Shown here: piece after piece, positions 21,755 through 32,900 of the stretch
How the letters are laid out: each line of letters begins with the position of its first letter
How positions within the stretch are numbered: position 1 is the first letter of the stretch
Assembly (NCBI GenBank): GCA_003971905.1
Contig: RSEE01000009.1
Span: 744,001-808,000, forward strand
DNA: 64,000 bases
Direction of reading: 5' to 3'
Origin: Moniliella sp. 'wahieum'
Taxonomy: Eukaryota > Basidiomycota > Moniliellomycetes > Moniliellales > Moniliellaceae
Notes under the pieces: generated by a model
What the model was told of the DNA's origin: nothing
Database searches by the model: none
Seen by the model: only the letters and a program-made list of their open reading frames with translations
Program-made: the position numbers and the translations under genes

Positions 21755-22739
21755 CTACGAAGTGGGAGCGGAGGCGGAGGCGGAGGAAGAGGGATATGAA
21801 GGTAGTGCCACTGGTTGAGGAGCAAGGAGGTCGCCGTTTGGCTTCTCATATTCAAACCGCATTTGGCGTCCAAGCTCCCCGTTGGGGTGGTTGCGGGCAA
21901 AGTGAGCCTTGCCATGACCCAACGATTGGGCCACCGCAAACACAAGCGCATCCCCCATGGCCAAGGCGAGGGTCGTCGAGCTGCTTGGAGCTGGCACGGC
22001 CCCCCATGCCTCTGGCTCTTGCGCGCTCGGTTCCTCGCGCCTCACCAGTGACGTAGGATCGTCAAGGGGGACAAGGAGAAAGAGCTGCATTCGGACGAGA
22101 CAGAGGAAGACGAGTCGTAGGTATCCTCGCTTGGCCTGTCCGACTCGGGAGCGAGGCAGGGACAAAGCAAGTGGGAAAAGCAGGGTGGAAAGGGAGGGCG
22201 CGGTTGATGGGCCCAAGAAGGCGGGTGGGGCGAGGGGAGTAGGGTGGTGCAGAAGCGGCAAACGACAATCGATTTATGCATCCGCCTGCCGAACAAGCTC
22301 CGACTCGGGTTTGCCACACAATGCAATCATCTTGGCGCCCCTCGAACGAAGGTGAGGGGTCAAAGCCAATAGTTCCCCCGTCGCACCAGAGTTGGACAGA
22401 ACCAAGACCAGATCCCTGCGATCGACGACACCCAAGTCGCCATGAAGCGCCTCGATCGGATGGAGGAAACGCGGATGGGATTCCAAGGGAAAGGGAGGTG
22501 GCATGCAACTTCGTCCAATCAATCCCGATTTTCCCACCCCACCAAAACCAGCTTTCCCTTGGGCCGACGTACGCGTTTGCCATCGAGAACGGCGGGGCGT
22601 ACCGCTCGAGCCAAGGCAATCGCAATATCGAATGGCTTCCCGGGGACGGCTGAGGGGTGAGAGGGATCGTTGGAAGGGCCAAACGATCTGCGGCAGCCAA
22701 AAGAGCGCGCGCCTCGCTGCGCAACACATCAATCGCCAT
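21755..22739 (-). CDS. KpsF/GutQ/KdsD-like SIS-domain sugar-phosphate isomerase
   Basis: Resembles D-arabinose-5-phosphate isomerases (KpsF/KdsD/GutQ), which interconvert ribulose 5-phosphate and arabinose 5-phosphate. Bacterial versions feed Kdo synthesis; the fungal role is unclear. On the minus strand: 'MAIDVLRSEARALLAAADRL', then 'GVGKSGLIGRK' (phosphosugar-binding SIS loop), 'FLHPIEALHGDLGVVDRRDL', 'LSNSGATGELLALTPHLRSR', 'GAKMIALCGKPESELVRQAD', and after a frame change 'SSSTTLALAMGDALVFAVAQ' and 'HFARNHPNGELG'. These match the family order. No CBS pair follows, so it is a SIS-only form. At least four indels break the frame. The start is uncertain: ATG 22739 begins the conserved part, but an open frame extends to 23142 ('MANTTPSAGCGLARA'). 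Confidence 0.8.
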
Positions 22740-23142
22740 GGAGCGTGCGGGAGGGATGGGAGCAGATGGGCGGCTGGGATCTGGCAAGAAGGTATTGGGG
22801 GCGCACCGGTAGAGGGTGACGCAGGACAGGTGCACGTGGAGGGTAGGAGGAGAGGGGAGGAGGCAGCACTGGAGGACGTCGTCGCGTTGGACAAGGAATC
22901 GGGCGAGGCGGTCTGGTTGGAGGGGGAATAGGTGTCGGAGTGGGCTTGGGAGCCCGATCGGCCCCAATGGGCGTGAAAGGTACAGGATGCGAGGGTGGAC
23001 ATGGCGGGGCGAGAGGACGAGTGGAAGTAAGTTGGGAGGAGCGCCCAGGCCACTCAGGCGTCTGGTTGTCCAAAAGGGCAATTGGAGGAAGCTTGGCTGC
23101 TCTGGCAAGGCCGCAGCCGGCGCTCGGGGTGGTGTTCGCCAA

Positions 23143-23345
23143 GCATCATGCATCATGCATCATCATCGTCATCATCGATCATCGATCGGGGCGGGCCGTC
23201 TTGCATCCGCCGGGAGCGGGGCTTGCAAGGGCGCTAGCGAGCACTAGCAGGCACTAAACGCTAAGTGCCGGAGCCCACGTGGCTACGTCAAGCTTCAGCG
23301 CTTCAGCTTCATCGATCATCGACCATCGATCATCGATCATCTGAT
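23143..23345. repeat. Palindrome-cored simple repeats upstream of the SIS gene
   Basis: CATCATGCATCATGCATCAT at 23143-23165, then ATCATCGATCATCGATCG to 23188, and ATCGATCATCGACCATCGAT near 23312-23342. Between them lies 'gcactagcaggcactaaacgctaagtg'. Confidence 0.7.
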
Positions 23346-23464
23346 CGTACAAACAAGCGCTTTAAATATAAAAGCGCTAAGCGCTAATTTGCGCAACGAT
23401 GCGCGTCACGCGTTGCGCGCTAAACTCCTAGCACCAGCTACTATTTTCGTTGCACCACCCACGG

Positions 23465-24505
23465 ATGCACACACGGGGATGGCCCTTACGAAGCAGCGCC
23501 AGCGCTGTCGGAAGATGAGGAAGACGAGTCGCCATGTAGGAACTAATAATCGAGAACCTCTCAACGGGACCGATGGGCGCGACGTGGTTAAGCACAACAA
23601 TGCGTTCAACTACACTTGGCTTTCCCCTATGAATGCCATCGAATGAGCATTCGATTAAGTGTCTTGATCTAATCGACAAGCAGGTTTGGATCGGACTCCA
23701 GTTCCGTACTCTGTGGCGTTTTCCTCTTGCGCAGAAGTACAAAAGCATGGTCTGATGTCATCTCTTATTGAGCACAACCTTTTTGGCTTGTACCCGCACC
23801 CATCAGTCTAAATTCACGAGACCTCGCTGGTGCCGATCCTCAAGCTCTTGGTGCGTTTCCATGCCCCTGCACCCGCATCCACAACGAGCCGCGGGTGGAG
23901 AAGGACGATACGAGACGGGGAAGGAAGATCAGGCACATGAACTGCCGAGTGATGGTATTTGGACCATTTTGGTAGGATCACAGGAATGAGGGTGGGCCAC
24001 ATTGTACGGCACTCGGGAATAAAGGAGTCTATGATTGCGTACCTCAAACGGGGATATACACGAGGGAACCGCAACTCCTTTGGAATTCCAGGAAAAGGAG
24101 CTTCTTTGACCGTTGGAGCAAATGGAATGAGACAAGAACAACTCCAAGTACCACGGTGGCCCATTTAAGAGCCTTTCTTCCCCTTGGTCATGACAACACA
24201 CTGATACTATACCATCAAGGCGGCCGACAATGTTTGGGTACTAGAAAGAAGTAAATAACGAGTCTCATTGGAGGTATATGGTTCGCCGCCCACATATCTA
24301 CCACGCTCATTCGCATCCACGCGCGCCCCCTCCGGATTGGAAGCGAACGGCGGGACCAAAGATTTATGACCTTCCTCTGGGGGCTCCCCTGGTGCATTAA
24401 ACGAGACTTGGTGCCATCAAGCAATACATGCCGGATGTGAGCAGGTCGGTTTAGGCGCAGTGTTTCTTTGCCCCACTGGTCTGTGAAAGGTATATGAATG
24501 CAGCA
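23465..24505 (+). mobile_element. Decayed non-LTR retrotransposon (copy F)
   Basis: Plus-strand relative of copy D from 'LTKQRQRCRKMRK' (compare 'FTKQRQRCREMWEQ' in D), through 'DGRDVVKHNNAFNYTWLS' (D: 'DGRHVVEHSNPLSHNWLS'), to the tail 'ggtttaggcgcagtgtttct'. Heavily mutated, many C-to-T and G-to-A differences from copy D, and no frame survives. Confidence 0.7.
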
Positions 24506-24574
24506 GTAGGATGTAAGCGATGTGAGATGTGAGCGTTGAACTTCAACGTTGAACGTTGAACCAGCTCTGTAGTG

Positions 24575-24804
24575 TTGAGCCAGGTGGCTCGTGCTTTGGC
24601 CAATGTCCCTTCAGTTCCTCCTCAGGCCTAGGAGTTCCGTTGTTTTTTCTCTCTCCTGTTTTTCCTTGTTCCGCAGCTTAGCCCCTGGTGGCGACTCGCT
24701 GTTTGGTGTTCCTCAGTAGGCGTTGCTGGTTGGCTTAGACCATTACCACTACCACTAGTGCGATTGCATCACCCTCGAGGACCACCTGGACTCCAGGTCT
24801 CATC
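24575..24804 (+). repeat. Dispersed repeat family R3, copy 1
   Basis: About 230 bp nearly identical to 62579-62811, with a few substitutions and small indels. No open frame of note. Landmarks: 'tcagttcctcctcaggccta', 'cttagcccctggtggcgact', 'actagtgcgattgcatcacc' and 'ggactccaggtctcatca'. Confidence 0.85.
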
Positions 24805-25179
24805 ATGTAGGGGCACCCTGATGTAGGCGCTGTAGACTTGCAAGTTGGTGTTGAGAGAAGGTGCGTCCAGGCACTGAACTATATGCCGTAGTAGCCTGGG
24901 GGAGAGGTAGTGAGAGTGCGCTGAACGGCTGACCGCTGATATGCTGCAGCCCATCCTGCATCTGCCCAGCCCGCATTCCGCCAGTATGACTCTGCAGGCC
25001 CAACGGAATTCCGCACCGAGGCCCCAGCTGGCACGTGACCTGCTGTGATTCCGCTGGGCGGTCAGGCCGTGGCCGCTGCCGCGCGTTCAGGGCTGCGCGC
25101 ACAGACCAAGTGGCGGTAACATCAGGGATGGCGGAGGCAACCCCCGATTGCGGTTGCGCCACCTCCACCACCGACCAGC

Positions 25180-26272
25180 ATGTCAGCCAACCCCCTTTCT
25201 GCCAGCCAGCTTCTATCCACCCTCGACAGCATTCTTTCCGCTTCCTCTGGGGCAATCCTGGCCACTCCCCAGGATGCGCTGGCTGCCCTTTCCCACGTCA
25301 TCCTCGCTGCCCTGGGGTTTCGCCTGATCAACCTGGGAGAAGGCCGTCCTGTGCCGCCGCCGCCGGAGACCGAATCGGCCCATCAGCCTCTCCCGTCCAA
25401 CTGGAATGCTTCCGGTCCCGACCTCTATACATTCGGCTACCGACATGACCAGAGCAGTCTCGAGTTCATCATTAAGCTCGTCAAGATGGCCGATCGGATC
25501 CTGATCACAGCCTCGGCCGTCGAACACAACCGCACTGCGGTGTGGGAAATCACGACAGGTGACTTTACCTCGAGTTCTTTCTTTCCTTATACCCCGACGC
25601 AAGGCGAGGCGGCTCCCCTCGCTGACGGCTTCATCACCCTTTCCCCGCCCAAGACTTTGTCGCCGAGTTCAACACGCGTATCGTTCAGCAGATTCTACCG
25701 GGTCTACAGAAAGAGGGCTACGAGCCCATCCCTTCGGGATCGACTTCAACTTCAACTTCTTCCCCTTCGCAGCCTTTGCCAACGTCAGAGCATCCGCCTC
25801 GTGGCCAACCTGTTCCCCCCCTCGGCCCTTAGCACCACCCTTGTCAGGCGAGCCGGATGACCCTACCCTCCCGGATTCTGTTCACCCTCCCTTCGGGTTA
25901 GGACAGCGAGACTTGGATCCCTTTGCTGCCAATCCGCTTCCTTTGCCTGGTCGAGGTGCATTTGGTGGCAGCTTTGCCCCGCCTCCGCTCTTTGGTGGCG
26001 CAGGTGGAGGCGGAGGGATGCTAGTGGGGCCCAACGATCCTTTGTTCCGCGGTCGATTCCCCCCCTCTGGTCCTGCCGGGATTGGTCTGCCTCCCGGCGC
26101 TGTCCCTCCCGGCGCGAATTTCGATCCGATCTTCCCTGGTGGCGCCCGATTCCCGCAAGGGCCAGGCCGAGGCGTGGGACGTGGCGGAGTTCGTGGGCCA
26201 TTGGGTGGCGATCCGGACTTCGATGACTTCCCACCCCCAAGGAACAGCGACTATGACAACATGTTTGGTTAA
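25180..26272 (+). CDS. PI31-like proteasome regulator (PSMF1 family)
   Basis: PI31 proteins bind the 20S proteasome and are reported to modulate its activity and assembly. An N-terminal FP domain is recognisable: 'AALGFRLINLGEG', 'LPSNWNASGPDLYTFGYRHD' and 'SSLEFIIKLVKMADRILITA', then 'EHNRTAVWEI'. The C-terminal half is Gly/Pro-rich with the family pattern 'GMLVGPNDPLFRGR', 'PPGANFDPIFPGG' and 'GDPDFDDFPPPRNSDYDNMF'. The middle reads in a third frame ('DFVAEFNTRIVQQILPGLQK'), so there are at least two indels near 25620 and 25840. Corrected length is about 360 residues. The ATG at 25180 opens the FP domain at the usual distance. Confidence 0.85.
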
Positions 26273-26672
26273 TCACAACTAGGCAACCCACTTCGTCATC
26301 TATCCCTCCTCGACCTCATCTTGTACATCGGTGTTTATGACAGTACCTTTTTTGATTCGAAAACCCAATGAAATCTCTGGTAAAATGTCGTGCGCATCCA
26401 TAGAGGTTGGGAAGGGCTGGGAGTAACTCCCTTGACCGCTTGGCGGGGAGGCCATATATCTTTTGACCCGTTCACAGATGCAGGCGTGAGCAATTAACTC
26501 GTTGCTGGTTGGCCGATAGGTAGTTGAACTTGAACGTTCAATGTTCACAGCAGTACCCATGCGCCACGTCGAACGATCCATTTATTCGGAGACTGAGCGG
26601 TGGCTATGATGCTGCTGCTTGCGATGGACATCGCCCATCGTCATCCCGTCGCCACCCCGCCACCACTCCACC

Positions 26673-29055
26673 ATGCTCTGGCTGGCGGTCGTCGCCAGCC
26701 TTTTGCCGCTAGCGGCCACCCGTGTTCTAGCCGACAGCTCCTACGACCAGCCCCCCGCCCTCGACTTTGCCGATGTCCGCCTCGGTCGCCCCGGCCAGGG
26801 TGCGGGCTTACTGGGTCCCCGCTTCCCCGAGGACATGTATGCGCAGCCGGCCTTTAACATGGTCTACGACGAGGCCCACCCTGTAAAGCGCAGCGTTGCT
26901 CTTGCGCTTCTCGAAGGACCTACCACTCATCATACTCTCTTCTCTCCCTCGGCCTGGCCACTGCCCATCTGTGCCATATCCCGCAGCCGCGGCCGCTGCA
27001 GCCGTGGCAGGAGCCTCACTCGGCCGCTGCCTTTCTCCACCGCCATCTTCCAGCGGACCAGGTGAGCAAGGTGGCCATTGAGGATGCACTCGAAGAGGAG
27101 AGAAAGCGGGTCATTGTGCGTGGGCTGGAGCTTCTGGAGCCCATGAAGCTATATTGCATCTACCTAAAGGCCCAGACGGAATGGTTTACCTACTCCTTCT
27201 GCCATGGCCATGCCGTGCGCCAGTTCAGGGCGAAACCCCAGACCTCCGCCGCTCTCATCAAGGCAGTGCAACAGCACATGGAGCAGACAAAAACCAGTGG
27301 TGCAGCAGGTGTCAAGGGCGACTATCGCTTGGTAGGTGGCATGCCCAGTCCGAACAATGATGGTACCACGTACAAATTTGCCATCTCTTCGCCTCAGGGA
27401 GAGGAATCGTTTGTCTATGTGACACCCAAGGATCCACTGGAAGACAAACGTCCGACTCGTACGTACTTGGACATTGGAACAAGGGAGTCGAGCGCGTGGC
27501 CGGAACGGATCTGCATTTCTCCCAACTCTCTCACTCCCCTTTAAGCCACCCAGTCGAGCATGTATCCGACACACTGTCCCAGGGAACGGAGCTCATTGAG
27601 ATTGTTCGTCTCGGGTCAGGAGGACAACAACGATACCTCTCTCAACTTTGGGTGGACGGAACAAGGTGCAACCTTAACGACGAGCGTCGCATGGTCGAGA
27701 TCCAGGTAAATACCTTTCTTTTGTGCTGGTAACTCGAGTAGCTGACACCTGCCCCCTTTGATCAGTATCACTGTATTCAGGAAGGGGATGAACGTATCGC
27801 ATTAATCAAGGAGGTGACCACATGCAACTATGTGGTGGTGATTGAAACGCCTAGGTTGTGTGCCGAACCTGCCTTTTTTGTAGGCCAACAGGACTCGGTC
27901 GAGTATATTACCTGCCGGGAGATTGTGCCGGATGATTGGCAGGCACCTATCCCCTCCCCCGAGGAACCTCTTCCGAGTATCAATTCCACGGAAACCGAAC
28001 CTTTGCTACCCTCTTCTTCAGAGGCCAGCACGTTGGACATTGACCAAACAACAGATCAAGTCGTACTCGCCCCCCAGCTGGATGAGGATGCCCCAACCGA
28101 AGACGCGGGTATTGTTGCAATGGACGCGACAGCGTCCCAGCAACCGGATGCGCCGCAGGGCTCAGAGGGAGAAGCGCCTCTTTCAGAAGATACTACGAAT
28201 ACGGGAACAACTGAGCACAGCGCATCGCCGCAACAGACTCAGGCAGATGCTCCCCCCGACTCGGCTTCTAAATCCGGCCCGCTCAAGGAGAAATCATCCA
28301 AATTAACCGACTTTTCCCCACCTGAGGACGAAGAGGAACTGGTTCTTACATTTATTGCTTTCAACGAAGACGGTCAGGAAGAAGAACAGGACTTTGTCGT
28401 GACGGCTGACGAACTGGAAGCGCTGGGACTAAAGGACCTGATGGACCTCGCCCACAGTGAGCGGGTGGCTGAGATGGAAGTCGGATGGGACCTGTTCGAA
28501 TACCTCCAAGAACGGGAGCGGGTTAACCAGGGGAGCGAGACGCCTGCTGCCGACAAGCCAGTCGAGCCAGCCGAGCCAACCGAGCCGAACAAACAGGTCA
28601 AGCCGGCCGCACAGGAACTGGATCCACAGACAGCCAAGTTAATGAACGCCATGGTTGATTGGCTGCACAACGTGCAAGCTGGGGGTCCCGTGGACGATGG
28701 GCAAAACTTGGTAGGGGATGCGTTGGAGCAAATGAAGGAGAGCCTCCAGCGACAGCAACACCCGAAGCCCCAGGGTGCCCGTTCTGGGGAAAAGCAAGAG
28801 AACCCAGAGGAAGGACAAGTTCCGGTTAACCCCCAGGTTTCGACGCCCAGTGAGGTGAACCCAGTCGGCTCGGACAAAGCTAAGACATCACCCTCAACTC
28901 GGACCACCCAGCCCTCGCTTTTCGACCGTATCTCGGAGTTTTACAAGGAGGATCCACTTGTCCCTGCCTCAGCCGCTATCCCAGCCTCCACTCTGGCTCC
29001 ACAAGAGCAGAGGGACCATACCAAGAGTGAAGAAGGGGACGCCATCTCAAGGTGA
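26673..29055 (+). CDS. YOS9: Yos9/OS-9 ER lectin of the ERAD pathway
   Basis: Yos9/OS-9 is a luminal ER lectin that reads trimmed N-glycans on misfolded glycoproteins and delivers them to the Hrd1 ligase. It opens with a signal peptide, 'MLWLAVVASLLPLAATRVLA'. Conserved N-terminal text 'VVYDEAHPVK'-like (26860) precedes the MRH lectin domain: 'MKLYCIYLKAQTEWFTYSFC', 'HGHAVRQFRA', 'YVLGHWNKGVERVAGTD', 'GTRCNLNDERRMVEIQ', 60-bp intron (27706-27765), 'YHCIQEGDERIALIKEVTTC' and 'NYVVVIETPRLC'. A long acidic Pro/Glu/Gln-rich tail follows. Frameshifts lie near 26935 and 27470. No HDEL-like retention signal is visible at the apparent end, where 'AGGTGAGC' could be a splice donor, so the true C-terminus may lie further on. 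Confidence 0.87.
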
Positions 29056-29984
29056 GCCACAAACCGGGGCTGTACGAGAGATACATTCATTGGACTCGTC
29101 CGCTCCCTCATTATCTGGTCTTTCGTGCCTATTTTATGATGGCGATCTGATAGCTGGGTTGCCAGCAAGCCAAGAGAATGATGCGGAGGTATAGGAAGCA
29201 AGATAAAGCGAGCTCAACTCAGGTGCGCCATCGTCTGGAGAATAAGGTCGTGGGAATGGTAATGCCATCCAGCACCACTAGGCAGATAGGTCTGTGAACA
29301 CTTTGGTCCGGATCTGCTACTAGCGTTGCGCGCCGTGACCCGTGACTGGCAACTGGCCGCAATCAGAGGGCCCATAGTGGCTGACAGAGCTAGGGAGCTG
29401 ATCACGAGCACGGAGAGTGAACGAAGTATCGAATGGAAGCGTAGCCAGTCGTGGAGAGAAGACAGGAGGGGACGCGAATAGGAACACAGAAAGAAGGCGC
29501 AGGTGCGCGTCTAGAGCGCTATCCTAGTGCCAACGTGGCATATGGTTTATCTATAGGCCAAGCTAGTATCATCTCTACGTCAAACACTAGCACACTATTC
29601 TGCCTGTTGTGGCCATAAATGGCGTTTGGGGGGTTTGACGTTTATATATGTCCCCAGCACCCCCCTCTCCGATCTGCTACCCGATTGGCACAACCTTTGT
29701 TCAGCGCCAATTCAGTCCATGCGCAAGTCTCCAGACCGTCTCCTCTGCTGGGAACGTGGGGTAACTAGGACGCCCTTTCGGATAATTCTAACAAGTCGCG
29801 GGCAGAGACCATACGCGTAAGCGCCGGACGGGGAGAGGGGCGGAGGTACTGCAGATGATGACATCCGATTGTGAGGTACGGAGAGGTAGCAAACGACTTC
29901 AACTGTCATACATAGAGAAGCTAGACAGGGGGGCAGGTAGGAGAATTGATCGAGCAGGCAAGCAAGTCGGAGAAAGGGCAAGGA
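29056..29984. other. Convergent intergenic region between YOS9 and CHD1
   Basis: 3' flanks of two facing genes; could include a last YOS9 exon (an AG-bounded stretch ends with a stop codon near 29192). No repeat family member recognised. Confidence 0.4.
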
Positions 29985-32900
29985 CTAGTGACGGTACGAG
30001 TCGCCCCTGGACGAAGTGGAGAGGGAATTGTACACATCTGAGCGGCGGTGTTCCCGCGAAAGGTGCGCGGGCGAATGGGGGGGACGTGAGGAGGGCAGGC
30101 TGTTGCGGCCATGATGGACCGAGTCTGAGGACGCGCGGCCGGCACGGCGATGTTCGCGCTCCTCGCGGCTTCGGTACCGGTCTTCATTCGACAAGAGAGT
30201 CCGATCGTGCGAGTGACGAGCGGACGAGGAACGTTCACGGTCCCGGTCCCGGTCCCGACCTGAGCGATGACTTTCCCGTGGTGGGGAGCGTTCACGGTAT
30301 CGTTCATCCCTTGAGCTCGATCCCGCCCCCTCCGAGCGATGCCGCCCTCCGGAGGACAGGCGCGTATGTTCTCCCCGGGCATGATGATCCGATTCCCGTT
30401 TCATCCGCTTATGGTTTGACGAGGCAGGTGGGCTGGCGTCAGACCCTGCTAAGCCCGATGACTTGCGCTTTGACAGACCAGAAGCCGGCGGAACGGTCGA
30501 TGTGGACCGACGCTCGTCGCGCCCCTTATCGAGAGGACTGGATTTGCGCTTCGGCTTGCTCTCTACAGAGGGGCCTGCTGCAACTTTGTTGAAAATCTCT
30601 CGCATCTTGGATGCTTTGAGCTGTCGGAGAGATATGTTGTCAGCGCATCGCAAATAGAAAAGGGAGAAAAACATACCTCAGTAGGCCAGAAGTAGGAGGC
30701 AAACTTCCAGAGATGAAGCTCATGTCGCTCCTTGGCCGCTGGCGATTCGCGGGAATAAGTGGTTTGAAGCACTTCGGCGATCCGCTGTCCAATGGAGGAA
30801 AGACACTCCTTGAGCATGGCCACCTTTCCTCCCGCTCCAGATGGTCGGTTCCTTGACGCAGGCGTTTCAGTTCTTTGCGGCAAGGCCGCATCAGCTCCTT
30901 GCACTCGGCCTCATCCATACTATCCTCGTCAGAAGAGTCAGAGTAGTCCACCGTGGCGCGTTTCTTTGTGGGCGGGGGAGCCTGATGAGAAGCGGCACTG
31001 CCGTGCCCATTGGACATCACGTTACCGCTTGATACGTCAGGCGTGTTGCTACTAGGCCGTTTCAACTTCAACTTCAGCTTATACTCCTCAGGCTCCGCAT
31101 TCATGGCCTTGACGTGTTCGTCATGGTCACGGAGAACCTTGAGCATAGTCAGCCCGGCGCATCAGATGCACTCCGCTTGGGATAGGACGGGAAGAGCGTC
31201 CTCCAGTAGCAGGAGTATCCTTGGTGTCCTTGGCGTCTTGCTCAGGCGAAGCATCCTTCTTCGATGAGCCTTCCGACTTCTTATTCAATCCTTTCTCCTT
31301 TTCTTCCAGGAAAAACTTGCCCGCAAACTCAAGGTCAGGGTCCTGTTCCATTTGATCCCAGGCACCAACGCCATAGCGATAGCATCCAAGGAGAAGATGG
31401 GCGTCGTCCTTAGCGTCCCACGGAACAGACCAACTCATCGTTGTCTTGAGTGACCGGACCGGGATACGCCACCGCACCTGCTCCGGAGGCGTGAGAGGTT
31501 CCAGCGTATCACTCAAAAGCCGCAGGCCGTTGAATCGTAGGTCCGTCGTCTCTGCGTTGATTTTGTCCACCCCACGGAACTTGACAAGCACTGCCTTTTG
31601 ACGCAACTTGGACACATCCTCCCCCTTGGCCATCATGGCCGACATCAAATCATTGTGCTCCTCAACAGCAGCAGTGCAGATGCTCATCAGCTCCCGCACC
31701 GCCTGCATCACCACTGCACGATTCTTACCAGGAAGGCGAGCCTCCTCGATCATCTCGTCGTACCGGTACTCCGGATCGCCCCACTTGTGCAGTCCACGAA
31801 GAAGAGTGCGAAGGTCACGGTCCTTGAGTTCCATCGACTTTTCAGCAGCTGTCTTCATTTTGCGCCGGGGTCCTTGCGCTCCAGCGGCGCCTTTCTTGCC
31901 ACCAGGTCCCTCATCGTCAGGTGAAGCCGACATCGAATCACGGTGTCGTCCGGCGGCAGCGGCCTGGGCCTTGGATTGTTCACCTGCTTTCTCAGCAGCT
32001 TTGCGACGGCTGGTGAGCGAAGCTTGGGCCCTCCTCCACCGCGCGTTGCCGCTCTTCCTCCTCCGCTTTGCGACGGTCCTCGATCGGAATAATGTCCTCC
32101 CACTTGACATCCGTCTTGAAATCAGAAACCTGAGCAAACTGCTTCATGAAAGCCTCACCGCCCGACGAAGCACCTCCACCCGGGCCTTCCGTGTCGATGG
32201 CATCAGCGTGTTTCAGAATGTCATCCAGATCCATATCGTCCAGTTTCTTTTGCTGCCCCGAATCGTCCTCCTTGAACAAACTTTGGGCACCAAACTTGAG
32301 AATCTGGCCCAACTCCTCCTTGGATGGCTGCTGTGCTCGGGCCTGGGCGGCTGCTTGGGTCGAAGAAGCAAAGCTGCTACCCGACGTGTCCATCTGGTTG
32401 ATGATCGCGTACTCAAGCACAATCTTGCGCTTCGCTCGTTCAATCACGTCCTCCTCCACAGTGTCCTTGGTCAAAAAGCGAAAGACCGAAACGTGAAACT
32501 TGGAGTTGAGACGATGAGCGCGCGCCATAGCTTGCAAGTCGTTTTGCGGGTTCCAGTCCGAGTCGAAAATGATCACTGTCAGCCGTGGCGAGGTTGATAC
32601 CCAAGCCACCGGCGCGGGTCGAGAGCAGGAAGGCGAAGTCGGGCGACTCTGGGGCGTTAAAGTGGTCAATCGCCCGACGACGCTTGTCCGAAGATACAGT
32701 GCCGTCGAGGCGCTGGAAGATGTAGCCACGTAGCTGCATAAAGTCGCCAATGATGTCCAGCATCCGCACCATTTGGGAGAAGATGAGAACGCGGTGACCG
32801 TCGGCCTTGAGGCGAGCAAGAAGCTTATCGAGCAAGACCATCTTGCCTGCGTGCATTACCAGTCCCTTGAGCTGCTCATCTCGACCCTCAGCGGGAGGTT

